From Chlorocebus sabaeus (lineage: Eukaryota > Chordata > Mammalia > Primates > Cercopithecidae): a stretch of DNA of 64,000 bases. Numbering within the stretch: position 1 is the first letter of the stretch; each line of letters opens with the position of its first letter. The notes under the pieces were generated by a model, which saw nothing but the letters and a program-made list of their open reading frames with translations, searched no databases and had not been told where the DNA came from. The stretch lies in contig NC_132914.1 in the NCBI RefSeq assembly GCF_047675955.1, positions 39,457,521 through 39,521,520 of the forward strand, read 5' to 3'. This document shows positions 23,041-33,391 of this stretch, one piece after another. Both the position numbers and the translations under genes were made by a program.

Positions 23041-23440
23041 TGAACGAGGCACACAACTTATTGGCTTGAACAACTGACAGACTGGCGGAGGAATAGGTAT
23101 AAAAATAAATAATTAGAGAACAACGTGAAAAGTGCTTTAGAGACTATATCCAATGCTGTGAGAGTCCCTGGACTGAGCCCAGAAGAGTTAGGAAAGGTTC
23201 CAAAAAGGAGGCAGCATTTGACCCAGGACTCAAAGGATGAACAGGAGTGGAAAGGATGAAGCAGGGAGTTCGGGCGATCAAAAGAACATATGTAAAAGCC
23301 AGCCAAGACAGTTGAAAGAGCCTGCTACTCACAGAAAACAAAGGAACTTCATGTGTCTTCAAGGGAATGTTTGGAGATTCCTGTATACAAGGCCTTAAAG
23401 ACCAACCTGAGTTGAATCTTGAAGTAGCTAAAAGATTTTC
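23041..23440 (+). mobile_element. Old interspersed repeat, middle section
   Basis: AATGCTGTGAGAGTCCCTGG, AAAGGAGGCAGCATTTGACC and GGATGAACAGGAGTGG resemble the internal part of the same unnamed ancient repeat listed at 18000. Confidence is limited because only short blocks match. Confidence 0.45.
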
Positions 23441-23662
23441 AGGTAAGATGTGTTTTTGCATGAGAGACCAGCTCATTCTTCTAAAACCATATTTGGGCTC
23501 CAGCCCAGTTCTCTGAAGCCATCTGTGCCCCTCAAGGCCATCCTGGAGTTTGAGGAATCATTGGCCACATAAATCAAATAGGCTTAATACATTGGCTGGG
23601 AAATTGAGACAACAGCGACCATTCCACACTCTGCCATCTGAAGCTACTAAAAGAGTAGTATC

Positions 23663-23991
23663 TGGCTGGGCACAGTGGCTTAAGCCTGTAATCCCAGCAC
23701 TTTGGGAGGCGGATCACTTGAGGTCAGGAGTTCGAGACTAGCCTGGCCAACATGGTGAAACCCCATCTCTACTAAAAATACAAAAAAAATTAGCCAGCAT
23801 GGTGGTGCATGCCTATAGTCCCCGCTACTTAGGAGGGTGAGGTGGGAGAAACGCTTGAGCCCAGGAGGTTGAGGCTGCAGTGAGCCAAGATTTCACTACA
23901 CACCACTCTGAGTGACATTTTTCACTACACACAACTCTGAGTGACAGAGTGAGATTCTGTCTCAAAAAATAAATAAACAAATAAAATAAAA
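23663..23991 (+). mobile_element. Alu (J/S) with an internal tandem duplication
   Basis: GGCTGGGCACAGTGGCTTAAG to a tail of mixed A/AAT. In the right arm a 29-bp unit (TTTCACTACACACCACTCTG and on) at 23891-23919 is repeated at 23920-23946. The left arm lacks a short segment after CTTTGGGAGG. Confidence 0.9.
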
Positions 23992-25130
23992 GGGTAAGGT
24001 CTGTCCAAGACCCAAGAAGCTCACCTGGAGCTGACCCTGACGGGAGCCTTCAAAAGTGGGCCATGTGATCAGGAACCGCGCATGCCAGCCACGTGAGTGT
24101 CCTGCTGGTGATGATGAGGCCATGGAGAGCGTGCCTGATGGGCAGTACTGGACTGGACACACACGTGAGCCAAGTGCATAATAATGATAAAAAGTAATAA
24201 GATCGTTACTGTACAGGTATAAATTTTGCAGTCACAAACTCAGATGTACAAAAACGGAACTTAAGAAAAATTGTTTCTCTAAAATCCTGGCCCCCTTAGC
24301 TCTCAAAGTGCATTCCACCTGAAGCAGAAAACTTAGTCTAGTCAGTTTCAAGAAAACTTAATCCAAAGTTCTCACCCTCTGCTTTTAACTCTTTTTTTTT
24401 TTTTTTTCGGTCCCCCCCAGAGACTATTTCAGTCGCAAGCCTAAAGCAGCTGCCTGTTGGAATAGAGCGTCATTTCTCCATCTCTATCTGCCCCAGTCAC
24501 ACGCTGTGTCCACTACTAATATAACTGGCTGGAGGTTTTCACTGTGCTGGAGCTAACCACACTGTAGCTGCTGCTGAGCCATGCAGGCTCCGCCCTCCTG
24601 TCTGGGCGCCAGAACCATGCTGCTCACCTGGAGCCTTCTTGTCTGGATGGCAAGGCCTCTCGGGTCTCTGGCCACTCTCAGCCACTTCTTCGCCCCTCCC
24701 AAGGGCACGGAAAACTTTCTTCACTCTTCCACACTACTTCAGGGGCTAGGAAACTTGATGATAATGGGCTGTAAATTCTTCTCTGCTCATGCCAACCACT
24801 CAACCATTTTTAATCTACTGGGAACTCCATTGGTGCAGGGGCCCTGGATTTAAGTGGCTTTCTGTCCTCTCAGACTTAACCTAGGAAGAAAATCACAAGC
24901 ACCCCTGCCTTGGAACTTTCCTCTAGACTTACCTGGGCTTTCCATTGTCTAATCCCTGCCAAGGACTCATCCCAGGAGGTGTGGGATTCCTTCTCCAACA
25001 CCCACCAGCTGTGGTGATAGCCCCTCCCTCTAATCCACCTCCTACTACCAACCGATTGAACTTTTCTCTCTTTCTAATCAGTAAAATTTGGCACTTAAAA
25101 AAAATAAACTTCAGCTACTTCAAATTTTTT
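23992..25130. other. Unique sequence with a poly-T tract
   Basis: T(17) at 24391-24407 runs into CGGTCCCCCCCAG. A 90-codon plus-strand frame at 24581-24853 has a leader-like start (leucine-rich) but no recognisable family and no promoter or splice support. I do not call it a gene. Confidence 0.45.
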
Positions 25131-25134
25131 GGAT

Positions 25135-25400
25135 CATATACTTTGATCATTCATTTGTTTAGCAAATATGTATTGAGAATGTAGGTGTTAAGTATGTTCT
25201 AGGCACTTAGGATACGTCAGGAAACAAAACATTAAGAAGCTCTATACTCATGAAGCTTACATGCTAGAGGGAAGAGATGAACTAGAAACAAAAAAAAAAT
25301 GATATTTATTATTACATAATTACAATTAGTGTATGTATGATAAGATTATAGAGCAGATGTATTGATTAAATTGTGTATTAGAAGATGGTATGTGCTGTGG
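25135..25400 (+). mobile_element. Old interspersed repeat, family not named
   Basis: TTTAGCAAATATGTATTGAG, GTTCTAGGCACTTAGGATAC and ACTCATGAAGCTTACATGC correspond to the copy at 18000. Confidence 0.5.
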
Positions 25401-25409
25401 GGGAAAAAA

Positions 25410-25535
25410 AAAATCCCAATGCTAAAGGCTGAACGCAAACCAATAAATGAGACTCTGTAGGTTAGGGGCCATGGCGTTGGTATTTTTTTTAAAAGCTCCC
25501 CACTTTTAATGTGCAGCCAGACTTGAGAACCTCTG
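25410..25535 (+). mobile_element. MER5A-like 3' half
   Basis: GGCGTTGGTATTTTTTTTAAA, GCTCCCCACTTTTAATGTGC and CCAGACTTGAGAACCTCTG match the family's right half. Confidence 0.7.
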
Positions 25536-25589
25536 CCTTATGTTCATGAAAGCTATCACTATTGCTCTGTGGAAGTTCTTTTCTTTTAT

Positions 25590-25735
25590 TTATTCATTAA
25601 TTCACTCAATAAATATTTAGTGAGCACCTACTATTTTCTGTCATTGCTCTAAACACTGGAGATAAAGCAGTGAAGGGAAGAAACAAAGTCCTTACTCTCA
25701 TGCTGTTCATATACCAGAAGATTATTTTTTCCTTT
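25590..25735 (+). mobile_element. Old interspersed repeat, 5' section
   Basis: TTCACTCAATAAATATTTAG, TGAGCACCTACTATTTTCTG and AACAAAGTCCTTACTCTCAT match the unnamed repeat above. Confidence 0.5.
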
Positions 25736-25736
25736 C

Positions 25737-25910
25737 AACATCTCATTTAATTCTCAAAACCTGTGTGTGCAGTGATCATTATTATTCCCATTTCCCAGGT
25801 GAGGAGACTGAGCCTTTGTCAAGTTCAGAAACTACTAAGTGACAGAGCCAGGCCTCACTCAGGTCTGGAGGACTCAGAAGACCTCTCTCATAATAGCATT
25901 TCCCAGGGAA
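25737..25910 (-). mobile_element. MIR SINE
   Basis: ACATCTCATTTAATTCTCAA, ATTATTCCCATTTCCCAGGT and TAAGTGACAGAGCCAGGCC are reverse-strand MIR. Confidence 0.8.
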
Positions 25911-26394
25911 AGGCCCTTATTCATGCTTTTTTCGTTTTATTTTCAGTGCTTCATGACGGGTCTGTGTAATGATGTAATTTAGCGGATTAAATTTGAACAG
26001 CTGAAAATTGTGTAACTGATTACATTCCGCTTCCTTCATAAATTGCTAATTTGATTCACACCTGCTGATGTGACACCTGGAGGGAGTAGAAGTGGGTGGG
26101 TGGTTAGGCCTCTCCCACATATGTGCTAACTAATTGGGTAAAATAAATGTTATTTTAAAATCTCAAATGGGTCATGACTTGTGATTAGGCAGACCACATA
26201 GCTATCATCAGCTTACCTGTTGGACACCTGGAAATTATTGTAATCAAACCTAGCGAACTCTGAAATCAATTTTTATTAAATCCCTCTATATATGAGATCA
26301 TATATTTATAGGATGTTCTAACTTTTGATCAGCACTTCATATTCAGTACAACTGTGAGTTATTTTAAAGACACATTCTGTTATGAAGTCAACTG
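25911..26394. other. Unique sequence, no gene seen
   Basis: AT-rich with no recognised feature. Confidence 0.5.
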
Positions 26395-26862
26395 TGTCAG
26401 CCTTGTCTCTATAATTCACATGTTGAAGCTCTAACTCCCTGTACCTCAGAATGTGACTGTATTTGGAGATAGAGCCCTTCACTTAAAGGCCTCTAAGGCT
26501 CCAAATCTATCTCCAAATACAGTCACATTCTGATTCAGTTAAAATGATTAAGTCATATTGTGATTAAGTTAAGGTGAGGCCATTAGGGAGGGTCCTAACC
26601 CAATCTGGCTGGTGACCTTACAAGAAGAGGAAATTTGGAAACACAGAGACACCAGGAATGTGGTGCACAAAGACCACGTGAGGACACAGTGAGAAGGTGG
26701 CCATCTGCAAGCCAAGGAGAGAGGCCTCAGAAGAAACCAGACCTGCTGACACCTTGGTCTTGAACTTCTGGCCACCAGAACTGTGAGAAAATAAATTTCT
26801 GTCGTTTAACCCACCCAGTCTGTGGTATTTTGTTATGGCAGCCCCAGAAACTAATACACATG
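26395..26862 (+). mobile_element. MLT1 LTR with an inverted internal duplication
   Basis: A sense-oriented MLT1: AATTCACATGTTGAAGCTC, GTACCTCAGAATGTGACTG, AGTTAAGGTGAGGCCATTAG, GCCAAGGAGAGAGGCCTC, CACCAGAACTGTGAGAAAAT and the end GGCAGCCCCAGAAACTAATA. A perfect 28-bp inverted repeat (listed separately) interrupts the normal order near the left end. Confidence 0.9.
26446..26533. repeat. Perfect 28-bp inverted repeat with a 32-nt loop
   Basis: The arm at 26446-26473 (TCAGAATGTGACTGTATTTG and on) is the exact reverse complement of 26506-26533. The left arm is normal MLT1 sequence; the right arm is an inverted copy placed where MLT1 should continue. Confidence 0.95.
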
Positions 26863-27159
26863 CATAATACATTTAATTTATCAAAAAATTACCACTCTAT
26901 CCCTGACATAAAACTGTCCTGTTGAGAGATCTCATGGCCTTGTCTTCAAGGAATTTACAGTCTCTCAGGTAGTGAGACATACACATGGATGAGACATTTA
27001 GAGAATAACAGGAGGTCCAAGGCCAAATGAGCAGAAGAGGAAGTAAGTGCTACTCCAAAAGGGTCAAAGCTGAGATGGATGGGTATGGGTCACAGAAAGA
27101 ACAGAGTTTGAAAAGCAGGGAAGTGTCAGGTAGGGAGGGGAGGTGGAATGAACAATAGT
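26863..27159. other. Unique sequence, no gene seen
   Basis: Purine-rich in part (27020-27150) with no recognised element. Confidence 0.45.
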
Positions 27160-27790
27160 ATGCATTTGATCCTGCAATCCCACTACTGAGTATCTACCCA
27201 AAGGAAAAAAAACAGTATGTCAAAGGGATACCAGCACTTACATGTTTATCACAACACTATTCACAATATCTAGAATGGAGAATCAACTTGCGTCCATCAG
27301 TAGATGAATGGACAAAGAATATATGGTATATATACACAATGGAATACTATTTGGCCATTAAAAAAATGAAATCATGTCATTTGTAGCAACATGGATGGAA
27401 CTTGAGGTCATTATCTTAAGCACAATAAGCTAGGCACAAAAGACAAATATCATATGTTTTACTTACATGTTGAGGCCAAAAGGTTGATCTCATGGACGTA
27501 GAGAGTGGCAATACGGATAACAGAGACTGGGAAGGGCCAGCAGAGGGGCAGGGGAAAGGAGAGGGCAAAAGAAAGCAAAGTGGTTTAAAGGGTATGAATA
27601 TATAGTAAAATGAAAGGAATCAATTCAGTATTTGACAGCAGAGTAGGATGACGATACTTCACAAAACTATATTGCACTAGGGTGAGGAATACCCTGAACA
27701 TTCTATTTTGATCTCTATGTATCATATGCATGTAACACATCTTCTCAAATACTCCATAAATTCTCACAAATAAAAAAAGAAAGAAAAGAG
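27160..27790 (+). mobile_element. L1M/L1P-type 3' end
   Basis: GATCCTGCAATCCCACTACTG, AATACTATTTGGCCATTAAA, AACATGGATGGAACTTGAGG and a purine-rich GGCAGGGGAAAGGAGAGGGC block, ending in AAATAAAAAAAGAAAGAAAAG, match an older L1 3' end. 5' truncated, non-coding. Confidence 0.85.
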
Positions 27791-27814
27791 TGAGCTGGAA
27801 ATAAAAGATAAAAC

Positions 27815-27995
27815 ATAGTTGAAGAGTATGTGCTTTGGAGCAGTCACTGCCACTTACTGGATATGTGACCCTCAGCAATTTTCCTCACTGGGAATGTCAG
27901 GTGCACACTTGCTGGGGTGTGGTGAAGCTTCACCACGATGGTGCCACAGGAGCAATTCACTGGCATGCATTAGGCACTCCATAAATGTACTAGAA
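27815..27995 (+). mobile_element. MIR SINE, diverged
   Basis: CACTTACTGGATATGTGACC and TTAGGCACTCCATAAATGTA bracket a weak MIR. Confidence 0.55.
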
Positions 27996-28159
27996 TTATG
28001 GAATGACAGCGAGGAGAAACTCAGAAATCAAAGAAGGCCTGGGAAATAATAAAGGATAAGGGGTGTCCTTGGTTGAAGATTTGAGACTAACCTAAATCTT
28101 CACGATAAAAAGGATTTTTTTCTAAAAATAATATTTTGCTTCCAAATTGACAATACATC

Positions 28160-28480
28160 AATAAAATAATATTAAGCTGACATTTGCAGAGCACTCTGTG
28201 CCCAGGCACTGTTTTAAACACTGTGTGTGTATTAACTGTTATATACTCATTGCAGCACTAGTCACAATATCTAAGATATGGAATCAACCTAAGTGTCCAT
28301 CAACGGATAAATCATCAAACGAGGTAGGTAGGTCTGATCATAATTATTCCCACTTTATACATAAAGAAACTGAGGTGGAAAAAGGTGAAGCAACTGGCCA
28401 CAATTGCACAGTTAGCAACATTCAAGCATGGGAGATCCTGCCCCAGAGCCACCACTCCATCCACACATTCATACCCATAT
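28160..28480 (-). mobile_element. MIR SINE interrupted by an L1-like snippet
   Basis: CCCAGGCACTGTTTTAAACAC on the left and ATTATTCCCACTTTATACAT plus ACTGAGGTGGAAAAAGGTGA on the right form one reverse-strand MIR. About 68 bp of plus-strand L1-like sequence (28249-28316) lies between. Confidence 0.7.
28249..28316 (+). mobile_element. 68-bp L1-derived microinsertion
   Basis: ATTGCAGCACTAGTCACAAT, GGAATCAACCTAAGTGTCC and ATCAACGGATAAAT match the late ORF2 part of L1. No 3' UTR or A tail is present. Confidence 0.65.
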
Positions 28481-28534
28481 TCTCCTCAAAAGCCCAAGCA
28501 ACGCTCTGTACTGCCAAGCCCTTAGAACCCTCTC

Positions 28535-28670
28535 GATTTAGTAAGAAAGAAACTGAAGCACAGAGAGGAGTCTTGACTAAGTTACCCAAAATTGCATAGC
28601 AGGCAAGTGGCAAAGCCAGAACTTGGAATCCTGCTTGTGGCCCACTGCCCTTCTCTGCTCTTCCCTGACG
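28535..28670 (-). mobile_element. MIR SINE
   Basis: GAAACTGAAGCACAGAGAGG, GCATAGCAGGCAAGTGGCAA and CCAGAACTTGGAATCCTGC are reverse MIR. Confidence 0.75.
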
Positions 28671-28924
28671 CTCTTTTCAGAATATGTAAAACTGGGAACT
28701 TTCAGAAACTGTCTTATCTGGAGGGAGAACACATACTCTAAGACGTGCCCATAGAATTCTGTTACCTGTCACCAAACTCTAGGTACTTCCTACTTCTCCA
28801 TGTGACTCAGTGATCATTAGAACAAAAAAGAAAAAAAGAAAGAAAGAAGTTTTCAAAATATAAATTCTACAACTACAGGGAGAAAAAGAAATTTTAAATA
28901 CAGTTTTTCTTATGTATGTATAAT

Positions 28925-29110
28925 AAAAGCTAATGTTTACTAAGGCCTTGACAGACGCTGAGCACATTAAGTGCATATGTGCATATTTTCATTTAATTCT
29001 CACACCAACCCTCACAGGTAGATGCCATTATTATGCCCATGTTAGAGATGGCATCGAGGTGAAATAACCTGTCCAAGTCTTAAAGGTTGCCAGTGGCAAA
29101 TCAGGGAGAC
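28925..29110 (-). mobile_element. MIR SINE
   Basis: TTTCATTTAATTCTCACACC, ATTATTATGCCCATGTTAG and TGAAATAACCTGTCCAAG are reverse MIR. Confidence 0.8.
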
Positions 29111-29228
29111 TCATGAGGGAAGCAGGTCTGTCAGAGCTCAGTGCACACAATTTTCACTCCACACTTTACTATCTCAAACTCAGTCTCCTGTGTACTTCCT
29201 TCAGCTCATGTATTCCACCTCCACTCTT

Positions 29229-29559
29229 TTTTTTTGGAGACAGAATCTTACTCTGTCGCCCAGGATAGAGTGCAGTGGCACAATCTCAGCTCTCTGCAAC
29301 CTCTGCCTACTGGTTCAAGCTATTCTTGTGCCTCAATACTAGTCCCAAGTAGCTGGGACCACAGATACACGCCACCACGCCCAGCTGATTTTTTATATTT
29401 TTAGTAGAGACGGGGTTTCACCATGTTGGCCAGGCTGGTTTTGAACTCCTGGATGGGCACAGTGGCTCACGCCTGTCACCCCAGAACTTTGGGAGGCTGA
29501 AGCAGGTGGATCACTTGAGGCCAGGAGGGGATTACAGGTGTGGGCCATTGTGCCCAGCC
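29229..29559 (-). mobile_element. Rearranged Alu with an inverted internal segment
   Basis: A minus-strand Alu flanked by an exact 14-bp duplication CCACCTCCACTCTT (29215-29228 and 29560-29573). Minus-strand sequence runs to about 29452 and resumes at 29528-29559. Between them, 29453-29527 is a plus-strand Alu 5' segment (GGGCACAGTGGCTCACGCC to CTTGAGGCCAGGAG). Confidence 0.9.
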
Positions 29560-29639
29560 CCACCTCCACTCTTGAATGCCCTCCCCCTCCCTATCTACAT
29601 CCTAATCATGTTCAAAGCACCAGTTCCCATCTTCCCTGC

Positions 29640-29825
29640 CACACCTGCAATCTGTACACCAGAACACAGGCATCAGAATCATCTAGAGTGGCTGGTAAAA
29701 ATGTAGGCTCCTGTGCTCCACTCCTAATTCAGTGGATTGTAAGGTAGGAGAGTGGGGCTCAAGTCTGCATTTTAACAAGGTCACTGGGGGATGCTGAAGT
29801 TCATTAGTGTTTGAGCAATTGGCCC
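29640..29825 (+). mobile_element. MER5A-like hAT relic
   Basis: AGGCATCAGAATCATCTAGAG, TTTTAACAAGGTCACTGGGG and TTCATTAGTGTTTGAGCAAT keep the family's order. Confidence 0.7.
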
Positions 29826-30398
29826 ACATTACATTGCATGAAATTTGTATACTAATTACACATTGACCCAGCAGGCATTTTGGAGTCTGGCAAGAATTGT
29901 ACTAGCTCCAAGTAGGTTCAGTCACAAAGACAGCTGTTTGGCATTTTCCATAAAAGCAAGATTACAGATGCCCATTGTGCTCATAGGTTACCCAACCAAA
30001 GCTGGGTTATCCATCATATGGCTTCACTATGAAACGAACTGAGCCTTGGTACTACTAACTAAAGAAACATTAGGTACAGAACACAAAGAAAGAGAGAACA
30101 TGGTGGCTTGCAAAACACTAAATTATCCTGGGGTTCATATTTACTACATATTTAGGAGTCAAAAAGTATCCATGCCCTTCTGGCATTTCCACTCCAAACA
30201 TAACGATGTGCAGTATAAGAAAGAAAAATAGATACCAGACATTTAAATCAAGCTCTGTAAGAAGCCACTTCTAAAAGCCAGGTGGCTAATTCAAATTAGA
30301 ACACATTTTGTTTCTTTTCTGAATAACAAGGAGGAGCAGAAAAGACACATTTTCAATGACATTTATAAAGCATTGATTTCCTTTTCTCTCTAACCCAG
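29826..30398. other. Unique sequence upstream of candidate exon
   Basis: No repeat is recognised. It ends in a strong polypyrimidine tract and CAG (30378-30398) immediately before the candidate exon. Confidence 0.55.
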
Positions 30399-30461
30399 GA
30401 ATGCTTCATTCGCTTCAGAGATAACACCCTGAATATGAACGTGATTAACAGTGATGATTTG
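30399..30461 (+). CDS. Candidate internal coding exon, 63 nt (21 codons), gene not identified
   Basis: A tract TTCCTTTTCTCTCTAACCCAG (30378-30398) is a strong 3' splice site. The 63-nt segment starts GAATGCTTC and ends GATGATTTG, directly followed by GTAAGA, a near-consensus 5' splice site. Both exon ends fall on codon boundaries (phase 0-0). Only one of the three frames is open; the other two meet TGA and TAA within it. The open frame begins Glu-Cys-Phe-Ile-Arg-Phe-Arg-Asp and ends Asn-Ser-Asp-Asp-Leu, an ordinary protein composition unlike repeat translation. It lies in non-repetitive DNA. I do not recognise the protein. If real, the flanking tens of kilobases are introns of a plus-strand gene whose other exons are outside the window or too short to see. 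A chance splice-site pair remains possible. Confidence 0.45.
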
Positions 30462-31000
30462 GTAAGAGGTGTGTTTAGAGCAAAGCAGCTTCTTCAGCAT
30501 TAACCAGCATTTATTGAGCACCTACTATCCACAGGGCTTACAATGAAATGGAGATTTGAAAAATATTTAGGTTCTAGCCATGGAGACCTAAGGGTAACAG
30601 TACCCAGGAAGGATGAAAGAATGATTATGCTGAGTCCTAGAGCAGACGTGGCGTGCTTAAGGAACTTATACATGTAGTCTACCCAAAAGAATCACAAAAA
30701 CACTAGAACATAAGTTTTCCTCAACTGCCACATCAACTAGCAGGATTTGGTAGGGGGAACTACATTCTCCTGGCTGTCCTCCTAGCTCTCCAGAGCAACA
30801 TACTTGAACAAACAGTTCCTGGCCCAATCTATAGCTCCAGCTAATTTGAGAAAGAAAAAAAAAAATTCCATGCACCCCCTGTTATACTTTTCAATTATTA
30901 TCTATTTAAAAATATATATTGTTGAAAGGTATTATAAATTCAATGTGATCTTAAAATAAGTTGTATTAAACATAGCAGTATCTACCTTCTACATATATCT
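30462..31000. other. Downstream intron-like unique sequence
   Basis: AACCAGCATTTATTGAGCACC at about 30500 is the edge of the unnamed old repeat. The rest is unique and AT-rich. Confidence 0.5.
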
Positions 31001-31017
31001 AAAAAGTAGTTAAATTG

Positions 31018-31436
31018 GTAGCTTGATGGGGATGGCATTGAATCTATTGACTATGCAGCCATAAAAAAGGATGAGTTTGTGTCCTTTGTAGGGACATGGA
31101 TGCAGCTGGAAACCATCATTCTTAGCAAACTATCACAAGAACAGAAAACCAAACACCGCATGTTCTCACTCATAGGTGGGAACTGAACAATGAGATCACT
31201 TGGACTCGGGAAGGGGAACATCACACACCGGGGCCTATCATGGGGAGGGGGAAGGGGGGAGGGATTGCACTGGGAGTTATACCTGATGTAAATGATGAGT
31301 TGATGGGTGCTGACGAGTTGATGGCTGCAGCACACCAACATGGCACAAGTATACATATGTAACAAACCTGCACGTTATGCACATGTACCCTAGAACTCAA
31401 AGTATAATTAAAAAAAAAAAAAAAGACAAAAAAAAA
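31018..31436 (+). mobile_element. Young L1PA insertion with 5' inversion
   Basis: An exact 17-bp target duplication AAAAAGTAGTTAAATTG flanks it (31001-31017 and 31437-31453). 31051-31436 is the L1 3' end in sense, through GCATGTTCTCACTCATAGG, a G-rich 3' UTR block and the A tail. 31018-31050 is a 33-bp piece of ORF2 in antisense (GTAGCTTGATGGGGATGGC). The 3' UTR carries the GAGTTGATGG tandem duplication shared with the full-length L1 downstream. Confidence 0.95.
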
Positions 31437-31458
31437 AAAAAGTAGTTAAATTGTGTGA

Positions 31459-31736
31459 GGCTGGGTGCAGTGGTTGATACCTGTAATCCTAACATTTCGG
31501 GAGGCTGAGATGGGAAGATCCCTTGAGGCCTGGAGTTCAAGACCAGCCCAGGCAATTTCTCTCTCCAAAAAATGTTTTAAGGTTGGACAGTGTCACACGC
31601 TGGTAGCCCCAGCTACTTGGGAGGCTGAGGCAAAAGGATTCCTTGAGCCTAGGAATTTGAGGCTGCAGTGAGCCAAGACTGCACTATTGGACTCCAGTCT
31701 GGGTGACAGAGAGAGAGTGACCCTGTCTCTAAAAAA
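31459..31736 (+). mobile_element. AluJ
   Basis: GGCTGGGTGCAGTGGTTGA to CAGAGAGAGAGTGACCCTG and a short A tail. Strongly diverged, with a deletion around the middle linker. Confidence 0.88.
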
Positions 31737-32764
31737 GTGTGGTTTATTCAGTCCACAGGCAATGCTTCATGCACTTAGGAATCTGAAGAACTCTTTAATA
31801 CTTTCAAAGGCCCAGAGCAGAGGCCTGCATCTCAAGAGCTTACATCTCTTCTTCCAGCCTCTTATCTCCGGGCTTTTCCTCCCCGACTCTACTTAACAAG
31901 GTCTGTGGAAAGAATTCCCCAGTGCCCTGGCGAAAGCAGAGGTTAGACCAGTCAGGAAAAGGGGAACTAATGTTGGATTTCTTCAGATGGTTGACAGCAG
32001 CATTTTTGAAAGCTGTCGGTGTCTTCACTGGGTTTAGGATTGGGGACTGAGCCTAAACTGTCTCGGAGCAACCACTTGCTTCTCTTTGAAGATGTGATTT
32101 CACCTCAGAAGACACTTGACTGGCATAATATGTGGAGAGTTGTAAAAGGATGAAGCAAAAAAAAAATCAGGCCAGTCATAAATGTCCAATTCTCTCTAAG
32201 AGAGGCAAGTATTGTCCTTAGGAATACTTACCTTATAAAACTGTAGGCAGCAGAGAAGTGGTTTGAAGCAGATCATTCTTAAGGTTTATTCCTCCAAAGT
32301 CAAACATGATTTCAGTTTGGGGTCATCCACCAAGCATGAAGGTTGTGGATAACAGTATTATTAATATTCCATAAATTCTTTATACAGTACTCAGTGGAAA
32401 ATCATCATTTGTAATATTTATCTGGTGCTTGAATGAGAACATGCGATAATATGACAATTCAATTTTCTACTTTGACATTTCAAATATGACCAAGTCATGA
32501 TAATCAATCAGTAATACATTTATCATCCACATGAAGTCAATTATGCGCCAATAATCAGTGAAATTTTGAACTTGTAACCTAGACCTGTGTGCAGTAGCCA
32601 ACAGTGAGGGTGGAGACATTTGCTGTAATTGTGCTGTTATTGCTTCTAACAAAATGTTTTATACCTGAAAGGGCAGGCAGTGCTTTTAAACCCTCAATTC
32701 TAGTCTGGCTCTTTATTACAGATTGCCTTTTGAATCATAAGCTCTTTAGAAGGGCAATGTGAGG
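31737..32764. other. Unique sequence, no gene seen
   Basis: About 1 kb without recognised repeats. 31961-32020 contains an acceptor-like TTGGATTTCTTCAG followed by 32 open bases and GTGTCT, too weak to call. Confidence 0.45.
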
Positions 32765-32992
32765 TGCAGTAATAGAAGATGGCATGAGTCCATAACTCTG
32801 GTGTCAGCTAGACTGTGGTTCAAATCCTGGCTCTGCAGTTATTAACCAAGCAACCTTGAGCAAGAGATTTAAGCTCTCTAAGCCTCAGTTTCTCCATCTA
32901 TAAGGGGGATGGTCATAACTACCTTGCGGGGCTATGGAAAGGTTCACTGTGATGTAGGGCACATGGTGCACAATAAACAGGAACTATCATAA
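32765..32992 (+). mobile_element. MIR SINE, near full length
   Basis: GACTGTGGTTCAAATCCTGG, TCTAAGCCTCAGTTTCTCC and GGGCACATGGTGCACAATAAA follow the MIR consensus order. Confidence 0.88.
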
Positions 32993-33065
32993 CCAAAAGA
33001 ATATAACCAAAGCTTAAAAACTGAGATCATGTTTGTAAAAGAATAATTTTTAAACTTCCTATCTA

Positions 33066-33377
33066 GGCTGGACACAGTGGCTCACACCTGTAATCCCAGC
33101 ACTTTGGGAGGCCAAGGAGGGCAGATCACCCGAGGTCAGGAGATTGAGACCAGCCTGGCCAACATGGTGAAACCCCATCTCTACTAAAAATATAAAAATT
33201 AGCCAGGCATGGTGATGGGCACCTATAATCCCAGCTACTCGGGAGGCTGAGGCAGGAGAATCACTTGAACCCAGGAGGCAGAGGTTGCAGTGAGCCGAGA
33301 TCATGCCATTGCACGCCAGCCTGGGCAAAAAGAGTCAAACTCCATCTCAAATAAACAAAAACAACAACAACAAAAAA
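33066..33377 (+). mobile_element. AluS, full length
   Basis: GGCTGGACACAGTGGCTCAC to an A tail with ACAACAACAACA. A 14-bp near-exact duplication flanks it (AAACTTCCTATCTA at 33052-33065; AAACTTCCTATATA at 33378-33391). Confidence 0.95.
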
Positions 33378-33391
33378 AAACTTCCTATATA

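Noticed and set aside
24581..24853. 90-codon frame with leucine-rich start
   Set aside because: Signal-peptide-like look only; no family, no conserved context visible.
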